Position numbers and translations under genes: made by a program | The notes under the pieces: model-generated | What the model was told of the DNA's origin: nothing | The model's input: only the letters and a program-made list of their open reading frames with translations | The model's database searches: none | Assembly (NCBI RefSeq): GCF_019112545.1 | Contig: NW_025064893.1 | Span: 1,104,878-1,168,877 of the forward strand | DNA length: 64,000 nt | DNA from: Guyanagaster necrorhizus | Taxonomy: Eukaryota > Basidiomycota > Agaricomycetes > Agaricales > Physalacriaceae | Reading direction: 5' to 3' | Shown here: in pieces, positions 38,633 through 51,216 of the stretch | Layout: the number at the start of each line of letters is the position of its first letter | Numbering within the stretch: the first letter of the stretch is position 1

Positions 38633-39408
38633 ATGGCCCCCACAATCAAAGTCGGTGACACCATCCCCGAGGCCACTTTCAACTACATTCCCTACACCCC
38701 CGAACTTGAGAGCAAGGTGTGTTGCAACTTGGAATATTGCAAGTCCAGTACTGACATCAGCTACCAGCTTGCCTGTGGCATTCGTGAGTGCTGCATCCTT
38801 AGATCGAATCCAGGTTCACTGACGACTTCGATCAGCCATCAAGCTCAACACCTCCCAATGGAAGGGTAAGAAGGTCGTGATCTTCTCCGTACCAGGGGCC
38901 TTCACGGTGAGCGAGCGCAAGAGAATGTTTATTGTGACGCGCCTGATACGTTCTCCTTAGCCTACGTGCCACGTTAACCACCTTCCTCCCTACCTCGAGA
39001 AGTACGATGAATTCAAAGCTAAAGGTGTCGATGTCATTGCCGTCGTCGCTGCCAACGACGCCTTTGTTCTGAGCGGATGGGGAAGGTTTGAGGGTGCTGA
39101 GGACAAAGTACGCCCGCTGCCATGAGCGAAGTAGACGTCTCTTCTGATCGATGATTTTCAGATCCTCTTGCTTTCCGATGGAAACGCCAAGTGGTCTGCC
39201 TCCTTGGGTCTTTCCATAGATTTGTCTTCCATTGGTTTCGGTACCCGCACCGGCCGCTATGCCCTTATCCTTGAAGACCTCGTTGTCAAATACGTTGAGG
39301 TACGTTTTCAAATTCCTTGGTGCATTTCATCGCTAAACCGCTGTACAGATCGAGCCTGGCACTGATGTCACCGTCTCTGGTGCTGAAGCAGTCCTCGCCC
39401 AGTTGTGA
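38633..39408 (+). CDS. Peroxiredoxin, Prx5/Asp f 3-like
   Basis: Prx5-type enzymes reduce H2O2 and alkyl peroxides with a peroxidatic Cys. Six exons (38633-38716, 38768-38783, 38836-38906, 38961-39107, 39162-39299, 39349-39408) give 171 residues, the normal size. The active-site loop is SVPGAFT-PTCHVNHLP, split by an intron just before the conserved Pro-Thr-Cys. FVLSGWGR, LLSDGNAKWSASLGL and FGTRTGRYALI are family landmarks. The 16-nt exon 2 encodes LACGI, with a second Cys at the place used by this subfamily. The C terminus AQL resembles a weak type-1 peroxisome signal; human PRDX5 ends SQL. An upstream in-frame ATG at 38555 exists, but 38633 matches the family start. Confidence 0.94.
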
Positions 39409-39676
39409 AGGATTCCTCAAACGAATATCTATGTATCACCAAAGGATTCCTTGAAGTAGAAATGTTTATTAGATCACAATGTTTTTGTTAGAGGCAGTAA
39501 TTTCAAAAAAAAAAAACATCCCTTTATCCGTATACACTGTGTTCAATGAGTCGCATCCTGCTTATGGGTTGTGTCGATAAAATCTTCGTGAGTGCACATC
39601 AAAGTCATTACTGATTGAACGGTCCAACATTCAAGTCCAAATCTGCTGCTAGCATTGGCTCCCTTAAGTAAAAAGT

Positions 39677-42148
39677 TCAAGACGGCACCCTTGTACCATT
39701 CCGGTCGATACACCACGTATCCGACCACCACTCGTAGAAAGCACACTTCGGCAGTAGACCTTTCGGCTCATCGCCTGCATCCTTCAATAAAAGAGCTACG
39801 ACTCCATGTGGTGGGACGGCTGTAGCAGTGAAGTTACGGACGGCGGTCCCATTGTTCGTGTGCATCCATAAATCCTACACAAGCTCAGGACTCATCACGG
39901 CATAAAAGGAGACAATATACATACCCTAACAGAATACTGTCTACCAGCACGAATCCATGGAGATTCTGTCAAGTTGAAGAAGAGGTCTGCTGGTTCGTCC
40001 AAAGAATTGATCTAGGAGCAGAATTATTATTATAAGTTCATCTTATAATAATCTGCAACCGATGGCGCATTACCAGCATGAAGACCGTCCCATTCTGGCT
40101 TTCTCCGCTCCAGAACACAGCTGGATGTGTAGGATCGAAAGTATAGTCAGCCTGCCGAAGTGAAATTGGTTCATCATCCTCCCGGTAGAAAACTCTTCAG
40201 CTCACGTTGATCCCCCACCTGAATGGTACCACCCCAGTACCGACGACTGGGTCTTGGTTAATAGCAATGATTTCAGAATTCTTGAAGATGCTCAGACTTT
40301 GCTCGGACACTGTAGAAAGCTATAGAGAAGCGAGTTAGCTAATGCGTTACGGGCTTCACAGCAGAGCTACATCAGTTCCCTACAGAGATGAGTTAGATAT
40401 ACCGGAAAGAACATCAGATTTCTGACTCACGATAAGGAGTGGAGACTTGACCAAACTCCAAACAGTGAAATGGGTTTTGGATTCTTCATAGTTGAGATCG
40501 CCGTTGCCACTATGCTCATTCATAAGGACCAGCGTGCAACGTAGAATGCCGCTCCCTTACATTTGAAGCTGAAAATCTACATCAAGTCTCTGTAAACTGA
40601 AGATCCATTTCGCTCACCATATCCAAATCATTATGGCCGTAGAAATCGGACGCCCACGAATGAAAAGAGATCCTTTAAGGATATGTCACTATTACATCTG
40701 TGAACGCGTTTTTTATTTACGTACGAATTGATAATGCTAGCGATCGAAGCCCAATTCGCGCCTAGAGAAAGAAAAATCTGGTTTGGGTTTCGACTTACAT
40801 GATAAAAACGACCAACCGATATCGTCTGTCATCTACAATTCCCGTGAGTCATGCCGTCCTACGAAGGAAAATAAACTCACCCTCCAGGACTGTCCGTATC
40901 GTCTCGCCCACAACTGCGGTTGAAGCTACGTCGAACGTTAAACGACGAAGATGGGAGATATGTCTAAAGTCATACTCGGCCCCATTCGCATATGGAAAAC
41001 AATAATGGCGGATTGCCTGTCTCGTCCGCAAGGTTGGTGATTGCTTCTGCCATTCGCGAATATTCTGCATGATGTAGTAAGGATATGATGTCCATCGGTC
41101 GAGTCGGGAATACTCACTGCCAACCATGCCTTCCTTGATTATGTCATCAAAGGGTACTGGGAATAAGCTTGAGCATCACAGCCAACTAACAGATAAAGTT
41201 GAGCTTTACCGGCACAGTTATCAAATCTGAAGATCAATTGAGTGACTGAGAACAATAAACTAGATTCTGTTCACTAACTTTAGAAGGTCAAAGCCCCATT
41301 CTTGCTGAAAGAGCCTTGCATCTCTATTAATATGAACGCTCAGCTTTAAACGAGATCCTAGAAACAAATTAAACCGTGACCGACCTATCTTCGTTCTGGT
41401 ATGAGCCCGGGTATAATTGGCAAGTGAACCATCCAGAGTCGCTGTACTGTATAAAACTCAGTTCGGAAGAAACGAAGCCCGAGTGTCAACCCTACGATTC
41501 CTGTTTTCCTGTGCGGAGCAAATTAACAGGGTTGAGCTGTACATAAGTAACGTAACATACAGTCCTAGCGCATGTATTTGATCCGTGAGATTCCTCATTC
41601 CTGAAGGGAAACGATCCGCGCCTAGAACAATGAACACCAAAATAAGATGGAACGCACAGAAGGGCTTACTGGCAAGAATGTCGCCACTAGAGCTTCGATT
41701 CCTCTCGGCGTAGCAATCATCTATGTTCACATACTCGTAACCTAGATCCTGGTCGATGTTGTTGAAGTGATGCAGCAGAGGTGACGTTGAATTACTCACG
41801 GCGAGGCCTAACGACACCAAATATTGCGCTGATTCCAAAACGAGGGTTTCGTTGATGTTGCACTGCAACCGTTTTATGATAATGACACGTCCTTGAAGCT
41901 AATAACACGCACAAAATACGCATTCCAGGCTTTAAAGACACTATTGAATAAAGGTGAGAAAGGGTAACTGGGAGTACGTACTGTTCCAACCCATGACTAC
42001 TCGTGATTTCTGGTCAGCATTGCATATGCTCGGCAGTGAGGCAAGACGTACATGGAAGACGTCCCACACCGTTATCCAAAGCTACAGACGACGGAATGCT
42101 GGATATGAACGCTAGAATCGCTTGGAAACCCAGCCAAGAAATCGACAT
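39677..42148 (-). CDS. Secreted alpha-galactosidase, glycoside hydrolase family 27
   Basis: GH27 enzymes release terminal alpha-galactose from galactomannans and raffinose sugars. The gene has 23 exons and 442 residues: 42148-42052, 41996-41982, 41929-41913, 41862-41800, 41748-41670, 41621-41561, 41508-41496, 41446-41385, 41323-41279, 41226-41210, 41156-41118, 41064-40976, 40913-40881, 40832-40799, 40761-40725, 40672-40618, 40568-40561, 40509-40431, 40379-40371, 40319-40206, 40151-40074, 40011-39925, 39874-39677. A signal peptide is followed by LPFMGWNTWNAYFC, YVNIDDCYA, RFPSGMRNLTDQIHALGLK and YSDSGWFTC. The nucleophile Asp is in KFDNCA and the acid/base Asp in MTDDIG. SPLLIGTDLSTVS and AINQDPVVG follow. 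Every intron joins in frame. Confidence 0.94.
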
Positions 42149-43443
42149 GATGAACGTGTGCTTGCAAGCTATTGGGCTAACGCTGCATACATACACCTTT
42201 AATACTACTTTTGAGCCTTTCAGCTTCAGAAGGGCCGTTCACGTGAAGGATAGATTACATACAAATGTTAATCCGGAGCACACTGTGAAAGAGGCGGAAA
42301 AGTAAAAAGTAGAGTCACAAGGAGTGTCAGTAGGTCCTCTTCTATACGGCACGGGAACGAAGAAGTGCTGATGCTGAGGTGGCAATGATGGTGATGGTGA
42401 TCTATGTTGGCAGCAGAAGGATTTCCCGGCGAAACTAATTGAGCAGCAGGATAAAGTTTTGCGAATTGAGTGGAGAAAGCACTCCAACCGTCGTTGTGGT
42501 CCTGGAATGGAGACACTGAAATTCACTTTGACTTATAAATAGATGGTGACCGAGCATTCCAGAAAACTTGGCCGAGACAGTACAGCATCGAAGACAGCGT
42601 ATAGTACTACTGAGCCTAGGTCCCAGCGCAGAAGACCGGATAATTTTCTTTCATTTTAATGTAACCAGAACAGGTCCCAATTTTCGCAGTGCGAACCGGT
42701 GAATCAGTGAATGTGGCGGCCAAATCAACGCCCACCGTGCGGTCTGGCAGTGGTGGCTAGCATCAGGCACGAAGCATAGACCACGTGTCATTTTCCCACG
42801 ACAGGATGGATAAAAAAACTTTTTTTTCCCCGAATATTGTCAATCTTCAACGTTGAACGTTTACCCTCGTCTCGCTGTCTCTCGTTTGTGCCGACTGTCA
42901 GGTCAGCCTGCATTCCATTTTACTTCGTGATGAACACTATATATCACACTGAAAAATCTGAATACCTGGTTGTTACTAGTTATTTTGACGTTCTTACAAC
43001 TCAATCTGAACCCTTCTTTACCTCTGCCTCTCGTGTCTTCTCTTTGATTCATACTTACCCTTTACTTCTGTGCAGGTCATTCTTCCATCCCGCGATCAAT
43101 TTTTATGAGCACAATATAACTTGGATCGGAAACAGCGTCAAGGTCAGTGAAGGTCATTATTCTTTGCGGGATGAGACCTTTGCTATTCAGTTATCCCTGT
43201 CTTAACATCTATGTCGAGACATTTTTTTTTTCTCTGAGCTTTCTTCCACATCTGCAATCAAAATGGCTTGCTTGCTGATGTTTTCTTTTCAGACATCTCA
43301 CTGAAGGGAAACACGATGTAGAATGTCTTTTATGTTGTCTGCTAAGTTGGTGTGAGTCAACTAGGCCAGTGAGTCCTTTTTCTTCGTTATATATATAAAT
43401 ACATGTACATGTATCAAATTAAGCAGACAAATACATCAATCTA
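42149..43443. other. 1.3-kb intergenic stretch upstream of GH27
   Basis: No gene was supported. It should carry the GH27 promoter (minus strand) and the 3' region of PPWD1. A TATTTATAA element on the minus strand lies near 42534-42542, about 390 bp from the GH27 ATG, too far for a simple core promoter unless a leader intron exists. A pyrimidine-rich part (about 42840-43080) resembles a transcribed leader, but I found no frame to go with it. Confidence 0.35.
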
Positions 43444-45809
43444 TTATTCCACATCAACATTAACGATTTTGATGTCCTCAAGCGGCTTGTCTGCTTTATT
43501 CACTTTAACATTCTCAATGGCATGTACAACCTCCAAACCTGAAATGACACGCCCAAAGATTGTATGCTTCTTATCCAGCCATAGCGTCGCCGTAGTGGTA
43601 ATGAAGAACTGCGACCCATTGGTGCCTGGGCCAGCATTCGCCATGCTAACGGTATATGGCCTGTTCATGCACATCAGTACATGAAATTCGAACAGGAAAG
43701 CAACCTACCTATCGTGCCTCAGGTCATCAGAGAACTCATCTTCAAACTCTCGTCCCCAAATTGACATGCCTCCAGTACCGTCTCCAAGGGGATCTCCAGT
43801 CTGGATCATGAACTTGGGAATCACTCGATGAAATATGATCCCCTCGAAATATCCGCTGCGCGCATGACCGACAAAATTTTCGACAGCTTTCGGTGCTTGC
43901 GCTGGGAACAATCGCATGTGGATATCACCTAATGTCGTATGGATGGTAGCCGAATTTGCTAGGGGTGATGGGCCATTTAACGCAACGGGCACAGCAGAGG
44001 CGATGTTCTGTTCTTCACGTGTGGGTCTTTCATTAAAGACATCTCGTTCGCCCTCTTTACTGTCCCTAGAAGGTCGTCAGCGCTCATCTAGCGGTTATTA
44101 ACTGTCCTACGTACGGCTCCGAACGGGTGAAGATGTAGAATCTTGGCCGCTTGTACGCTGTACTGAAGAAAGAAGGATCTCGCTGGGCTTTATCAGCCAA
44201 GATCGGGTTCGCAGACGCAGCCATTGCCTACAAACGAGTTCAGGTCGACGACATAAGGATAAAGGAATGAAGAAGACATTACCATAGTTGTAATGTTCCG
44301 CTTTGCCGGAGCTCCTTGGTACACGCTCACGTTCAAAAATCTATTCGATTCATCCTTTCCAAGAAGGCGCACTACACGGTTGGTGACAGTGTTGACCACT
44401 GCGAGGAATTGAGCAAGGTATGCCGAACGATTGAAGGCATCATACCTTTTATTCCTAACAACGAGGGATAGATAATAAATGCACCACTTTCGTCCCAGAT
44501 CGCGTTACTCCAACGTCCCGGAACCAGTCCATCGGGGCCAGGTAACTCAAGCTCTCTTTCTATGGCCAACCGTCGTCCAAACTCCATGTCCTCTACTTTG
44601 TACACTGCGGTGCCAGCTTGCTGCATCTCTTGAATGGCTGCCAGCGATTCATCATATTTGCGATAAAGTTTTCCAGTCAAGAAAGTGAACATGCGGATTT
44701 GTCGATCCGGCAATGAGAATGTGACGAAGGAGGAGGAATCGGGGGAGAGTGTTATACATGTTGGGGTAGATTTTGACTTTTTGAATTCGTATAAATCGGT
44801 CTCGCTTTTGTAGGCCCAGAGCCCCGGCACGTTTTTAGGCAGAGAGAAGGGCTCGGAAGGCTGCCAGTACTCCACAAAGCCTCCCTCGTCTGCGGATATC
44901 ACGCAGTCATAACGGTCACTGTATGTCATGCCATGGACAGGGAATCGGTGCAGGCATTCAATAGTTTCGAGTGGGGTATCGTTCCCTCGACCTTCGTAGA
45001 GTTTAATTGTTCCCGAGGTAGAATCAGACCTAGGAAGAGGTGAGTATGATATACGCAGGCACTTGCAAAGAACCAATTTACACTGCTAGCAATCCAGCTT
45101 GTCCACGTCGATGTACCCAGCAACATGAATGTGGTGTGAAACCCAAGGTGATAATGTTAATCATGTCTATACATTCGTCAACTACGCACTGGAGACTGAT
45201 CAACTGTGAACATACCAAAGTTCACAACGTCGAACACTTTAGCAGTGCCATCATCGGACACTGTCGCAAAGAGCTGCCCATCTGCGCTTGCGGATACCGC
45301 TTTGACGGGGGTCAGATGGGCACGGAAGTGCTTCACAAACTCGATGCCGTTGTCCTGCTTCTTCCAAAGTTTGAGGTGACCATCAACCGAAGTCGTGATG
45401 AGAAATTCTGTTCTAAGCACCCATCAGTGAATAATCCCACGTAGCGTAAAATAAAAGGCTGCGCACTTGGTGACAACGCAAAAGTTAATCACGTCCCGAT
45501 GCATGAAGCTTTTGTAGTATTGCTCCGCGTCGGGGAGATGTTCCAAATACAGTCGTTCATGGGGAAGAACTGCAAGAAAAAGAATTCTATGTTTGTTGAG
45601 GCTCATAAATGGGGATACAAGACGAGATGCTCACCTTTACGCTTCTTTTTCACACTACCCTCTGCGTCTGCAGGAATTGGCATTGGTCCTACGTCGTCGT
45701 CGTCGTCGTCGTCGTCGTCATCCTGCATCTGAACAAGATCCACAGGGTCTCCTTCGGCGATGTTTTCTGTACCATTTCTCGCGCGCTTTCCTAGCACAGG
45801 CTCTGACAT
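43444..45809 (-). CDS. PPWD1: WD40-repeat cyclophilin (PPWD1 type), peptidyl-prolyl isomerase
   Basis: PPWD1 is a nuclear spliceosome-associated cyclophilin. Nine exons (45809-45635, 45569-45467, 45412-45216, 45166-45082, 45029-44446, 44398-44283, 44227-44115, 44065-43709, 43660-43444) give 648 residues, matching the human length of about 646. An acidic N terminus with an Asp run is followed by a KKKRK basic patch. The WD40 half starts [20 protein letters not shown] and includes [13 protein letters not shown] and [14 protein letters not shown]. The cyclophilin domain has [15 protein letters not shown] with the catalytic Arg, [15 protein letters not shown], and [14 protein letters not shown], where the usual Trp is present. 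It is divergent from MIP1. Confidence 0.95.
45692..45719. repeat. (CGT)n microsatellite coding for poly-Asp
   Basis: About nine CGT units on the plus strand read as GAC codons in the PPWD1 first exon, making most of a 10-residue Asp run. Length variation between strains is likely. Confidence 0.85.
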
Positions 45810-46041
45810 GATGAAGGAAAGCTGTCAGCACGTAGCGTCAAGAACAAGAATTTTGTTTGGTTCAACCGTCTTGAGCAAATAAAAAATCGACGGTTTCGAT
45901 ATTTATGTAATTTTTGAAATTTACTGTCGGTGTCAAAACGCAAAATTGAAAAGGAGCCACGGCGAGCGTCGTTGAAGAGAGACTGAATCAGCAGCGATTC
46001 TCTTTTTGTCGTGCGAAAGCCAGCGAATTCATGGTCTTTCG
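45810..46041. promoter_or_regulatory. 232-bp shared promoter of PPWD1 and MIP1
   Basis: The divergent start codons at 45809 and 46042 are separated by 232 bp of AT-rich sequence with no supported frame. The two-way promoter role is inferred. Confidence 0.45.
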
Positions 46042-49000
46042 ATGCTCACGCCCTCCCGATTCCAAAAGTCAAGCTCTGGTCTTCCTCGATGGATCCATTC
46101 AACTGGCTCAAACAAACAGGCTCAGATATATCAACGAAAGCGGGAACATGTGCCCAATAATGTCTTGCACAGGCCTACGGTTGACACAGTCGCGGAGAGG
46201 CAGGATGTTAAGACATCGATGGCTGTGCAGAAACCCCGGCGCAGTGCGCAATGCTTCTGTTTTCCTGCTGCTATAAAGAAGCTGAACCACCTATTTTAGG
46301 TCTGCGAAATGCACTCGGAGTGCAGCTTTTATCGCAATCTCTTCACGATCAAGTCTTCAAAAATTGTTCCTTCGCAGCACCCCCGAGAATCTTTACGAAC
46401 ATTGCACTTGCGCATCTACAGGCCCACGAACTCAATCCATCTCAATCCTCCAATCTCCCCTCCACTGAATTCAGCCTTCCCCCTCTCCAAGGCAATAATT
46501 TGCTCGAACATTTCTATCGGATAGGCTCGTCCAACGCAGAACCTTACCTTTCTTTGGCCAAATCGTTTGCTGATGCCCAACTATGTCCTCCTCCAGAACA
46601 TTGGAACATCCAGGCCGGATGGACAAAGTACATATATGAAAGCGATGGATCAGGATACCACGAACATGTCCCATACCCCATGCATGATGGAAAACCTGAG
46701 CAAATGCTTTCCTTCGATATCGAAAACCTTCCGAAATATCATCCCTTCCCAGTCCTGGCCTGCGCCGCGTCTCCTAATGCTTGGTACGCGTGGATATCTC
46801 CCTGGATATTGGATCCTTCAAATGCATCACCAGAACAGCTTATACCTCTCGGTCCTCCCGACGTCCCGCGCATTGTTGTCGGCCACAATGTGTCTTATGA
46901 CCGGGCGCGTCTTCTTGAGGAGTACCACGTTGATGGAACAAAGAATCGCTTCCTTGACACCATGGCACTTCATGTGGCTGTTAAGGGGATTTCGTCCCAC
47001 CAAAGGCCCGCGTGGATGAAGCACAAAAAAAACAAGGAAGAGGTCAAAGTGCAGCGACGAGAAGCCCTTGAGGTTGTACGGAGTATGATACAGGAGGTAC
47101 AAGACGGCATGGACGCGCTACGGGAATCTGAGGCCGACGGGGACATCGATGGAGAAAGTAGAGCCGACCTCATCAGACGTTGGCAGGAGCTTCAGGAATT
47201 TATGCCTGGACATCAGGCTTCGCTGGACCGCATACACGACAGCTTCCTACCTGGTCCTCCTCCGGGGAGTGAAGACGTTGAGGATAATGATAATGTTCAA
47301 TCGCGATGGGAGGATTTGACATCGATGAATTCTCTAGCAGACGTGGCAAAACTCTACTGCTCCATTGATCTTTCCAAAGAGATTCGAGATGACTTTTTGA
47401 CCTGCACTCCCGAAGAAATCCTTGCCAACCTATCTGACTATATCAGCTATTGTGCCAGTGATGTCAATGTCACACATCAAGTATACACTAAAGTGTTCCC
47501 GGGTTTCTCCAAGAATTGTCCTCATCCTGTCAGTTTTGCGGGAATATTGACAATGGGAAGTGGGTTTCTACCGGTAAATCAAGAATGGGAGGCATACTTG
47601 GAGCGTTCGGAGGGCCTTTGGAACAAGATGTCGAAGGGCGTTAAGGATGGTCTAGAAAGCCTTGCTAGGGAAGCTGTTAAGAACCACCCAGTTGGTGCTG
47701 AGGGAGGCGAAGACAAGTGGAAGGATGATCCTTGGTTAAGCCAGTTGGATTGGACTCCGAAGGTCGTTGGCAAGACTCGGGGTGTATTCCCACCAGAGGC
47801 AGAGGTGGAACCGCCCGCAAAGGTATGTGATTCAATTCCTCGCCAAATTCTCATACTCAGGACGCTATGTAGTCACAACCTTCTGGGGTCGTTCCGCGGT
47901 GGTATAGTCGCCTTCTCGATGATCCACTCTCAGTATATGTCATCGACCGCATTCTGCCCCTTCTCCTGAACCTGTCTTTTGACGGTCATCCCATGGTCTT
48001 CACACAGAAGGACAAATGGCATTATCTTCAGGGCAAAAGAAAGACTATCCGCCGTCTACCTACGGCATCAGGTCTCACGAAGTACTTGCTTCGGCCTAGA
48101 CACGCACTCAAGCTTCTGGACGAGGGTCAGATGAGTTCGTGTGATAACAAATTGGCCATGAAGCTCTGCCGACCGGAGAATAAGCTGAAGAAGGAGGTCC
48201 TGAAGCTAGCGAAGTCCGTTTACAGCAGAGGTCTGACAGAGAAACAGATCATCAAGGATCCTTGGTACAGTCAACTGGATTGGTCCGAGGTTACAAGTAA
48301 TGCTGCTCAGGCCGTTTCGATTGTGAGACCAAAGCCTAAGCCCAAACCCGTCAAACCCCCGCCTGTGTATTGGCCCAAGTGGTTCTGGGACCTAACCAAG
48401 CCAAAGAAGGATATGCCTCCCGCATCACTAGATATCACCATGAAGAATCGCTTTGCTCCACTTCTGCTCAGGATGTCCTGGCTCAATTATCCTTTGTCCC
48501 ATTCTCGAGAATATGGCTGGACATTTCGTGTACCGCCGCGGCCGGAGGGCGAGCCAATTCCCGAGAACATGAAACGACTGAAGGCCCTTAATTTCCACGA
48601 CGACGCTGATGAATCCCTTCAGATCCTTAGGTCTGAGGGTTACACATTCTACAAGCTACCGCACAAGGATGGCGAGACAGCAAATGTTGGGAGTCCTTTG
48701 ACGAAGACTTTCATGAATTATGCCATTGATGGAACGCTAAGCTGTGGTGCCGGTGAAACAGCTAACGCGATTGTCGACGTCGCCGTCCAGGGCAGCTATT
48801 GGATTAGTTCTCGGGATCGAATTAGGCGTCAGATGGTTAGCTGGCAGGACCCGAAAACAAACCGGTGGGATATGGGGTTCCCAGCCGAGCAGGACACAGA
48901 GGGAGAACGGCCAAAGAAGTGGGGCATTATCCTTCCTCAGGTCATAACAATGGGCACTGTTACTCGACGGGCCATTGAGAAGACTTGGCTGACTGCGAGC

Positions 49001-50269
49001 AATGCGAAGAAGAACCGTGTCGGGTCTGAACTCAAAGCCATGGTTCGGGCCCCTCCTGGTTATGCCATCGTTGGTGCTGACGTTGATTCCGAAGAGCTGT
49101 GGATTTCTAGTTGTATGGGAGACGCACAATTTGGTGCTCACGGTGCCACCGCCATCGGCTGGATGACACTCGAAGGCACGAAGGCCGCAGGAACCGATCT
49201 TCATTCCAAAACGGCCAAGATTTTGGGTACTTCTCGTAACCAGGCCAAGATTTTCAACTATTCTCGCATTTATGGCGCTGGTATGCGTCATGCAATACTT
49301 CTTCTTCAGCAGGGGAACTCAAAAATGACCCCGGAGGAGGCTCATAAGCTCGCATCAAATTTGTACGCGTCAACGAAGGGCAAGAATACGTATCGGACAG
49401 ACATTTTCGGAAGGAGGTTTTGGTTTGGTGGTAGCGAAAGCTTTCTGTTCAACAAGCTGGAGGCGATAGCTTTGTCCGATTTGCCTCAGACGCCTGCCCT
49501 GGGTTGCGGCATCACACAAGCCCTGTGCAAACAGAACCTTCCAGAAGGTTTTGGTTCGGACTATCTGCCTTCACGGATCAATTGGGTCGTACAGTCCTCG
49601 GGAGTGGATTATCTTCATCTACTCATCGTTTCAATGGACTATCTGATCAAGAAATTCGGTATCCAGGCTCGGTACCTCATTTCCGTTCATGATGAACTCC
49701 GGTATTTGGTGAAGGAAGGAGACCAGTACCGCGCCGCGCTCGCTCTGCAGATTGCCAATCTCTGGACCCGGAGCATGTTTGCGTACAAATTGGGTATGGA
49801 CGATCTACCTCAGGGAGTAGCCTTTTTCTCTGCGGTGGATGTCGACAAAGTGCTTAGGAAAGAGGTCGATATGCCTTGCATCACTCCATCCCAGCCGGAG
49901 CCGATTCCTCCCGGTGAATGTCTAGATATAACCCAGATACTGGAGAAGACAAATAATGGCTCTCTATGGCGAGACGGTCGCGCTATGGAAACGAAGATCA
50001 ACGAACCTTTTGAGGGCTCATTAGAGGGTTATGTTGAACCTGATTGTTTAATCCACCGTTCCCCCAGCCCTGCCTGGCTTCAAGCGCAATCAACTAAAGA
50101 TTTTGGCGAAGTCAAACACTTGGCCAAGGAAGAGTCTGGGCTGAAATTCGTAAGAGATGCGGGTCCACTGGCGAAGACGAGGGGTAAACGAAGCGACAAG
50201 ATCAGTGATGACTGGGCTGAAATGGTAGAGCGGGTGCTACAGTCGGGTCGCGACCTTAATCTATGGTAG
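46042..50269 (+). CDS. MIP1: Mitochondrial DNA polymerase gamma (Mip1)
   Basis: This family-A polymerase copies mitochondrial DNA and has 3'-5' exonuclease activity. Three exons (46042-46243, 46300-47822, 47873-50269) give 1373 residues. The start at 46042 yields a Ser/Arg-rich presequence (MLTPSRFQKSSSGLPRW). Exonuclease motifs are LSFDIENLP (Asp and Glu), VGHNVSYDRARLLEEY and YCASDVNVTHQVY. Polymerase motif A is IVGADVDSEELWISS, motif B includes QAKIFNYSRIYGAG, and motif C is SVHDELRYLV. The first intron could instead end at 46278 (35 nt, retaining KAEPPILG); the 56-nt version is preferred for length. A C-terminal extension of about 150 residues follows the polymerase core. Confidence 0.96.
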
Positions 50270-50973
50270 TATATATGGGTAAAGATTCATTCCTTTCACT
50301 GTACCCATAAACTTGTATATACAGTTATATTATTACATCCGTTTCCCATCTCAAATCTCATTAATGCAAGATTCAGTTGATTAATAATTGTGATAGAGTC
50401 TGGGGCGCGTTATGGTACTGAATGGCTCTTACACAGGTCTGCGAGTCTTTCACAATGGACTTGGTGGAAAATTCGGAATTAACTTGCACTTATTGTGAAG
50501 GCGCGCTTAACGTCGACGAACTGAGGCCAAGCCATTGCCATGTAGATGCGAACTCTTTTTGGAAAGGACTCTCCCGCTGAGCTGGATAAGACGGGCTCAG
50601 TGCCTTTCTGCGTGCTCCAACACCTGCAACCTGCAAATCCGGTGATGAAAGAATCATTGATATGCGATGACAAGCGTTCCATTTCTTAAAATGTTTAGTG
50701 GCAGGGCAAGCTTTCTTGTAACGCATATACGGGCGAGCTTTGTTGAATTTTCACAAAGGACAGGCGGCTGAAATATAACCCATGTCAGAACATCACGATT
50801 CAAGAGGCCCTTGGCCCCTTACATGTCTATTCCTAATTCAACCTTCACAGTATTTATTTTGGACAATGGTTCAGTTAGTACCTCATTGTGAATGCATGAA
50901 GAGCTCAACCTCTTAGGGACTATTGTACAGTTTAAAGACAAGGATTTTCTTAAATGTATTCTTCTAACCATGC
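50270..50973. other. Intergenic stretch after MIP1
   Basis: No supported gene. Small minus-strand frames (50479-50726) have no recognisable content. The MIP1 3' untranslated region lies at the left. Confidence 0.4.
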
Positions 50974-51216
50974 ATGAGCAGCGTCACCCCCGGTTCATCC
51001 CAGACGTCCTCTAAAGTAGGCAGTCTCGCCGATGAGAAGCCGGGAAAGCGATGGAATGGCTATGAGGACAAGAAGATGCCTGAAAAGTTGCTGAAAGGTG
51101 CAATCGCCGGTGATACGAAACGTACGGCTCCAGGCTTTCTCGATCTACCATTGCCTTTTCTCAGTGGTGTTCATTACCAACATGAGCTTCATCATCTCGT
51201 ACGCGACGAGGGGGTA
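50974..51216 (+). pseudogene. Possible host ORF cut by the retrotransposon
   Basis: A frame opens at ATG 50974 and runs through the GGGTA target site into the left LTR. It reads MSSVTPGSSQTSSKVGSLAD at the start and HYQHELHHLVRDEGV at the LTR edge. The sequence has normal CpG content, unlike the element. If the element and one target copy are ignored, the frame would continue on the right side for 24 more codons to a TAA. No family was recognised, no upstream exon was found, and the right part is CpG-poor, so a chance frame is quite possible. Confidence 0.3.
51212..51216. repeat. Left target-site duplication GGGTA
   Basis: Five bases directly before the left LTR (which starts TGTTAC) equal the five bases directly after the right LTR (61812-61816). 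A 5-bp duplication is typical of Ty3/gypsy integration. Confidence 0.9.

Noticed and set aside
42239..42526. 95-codon minus-strand frame upstream of GH27
   Set aside because: Overlaps the presumed GH27 promoter and leader, with no domain or signal sequence logic.
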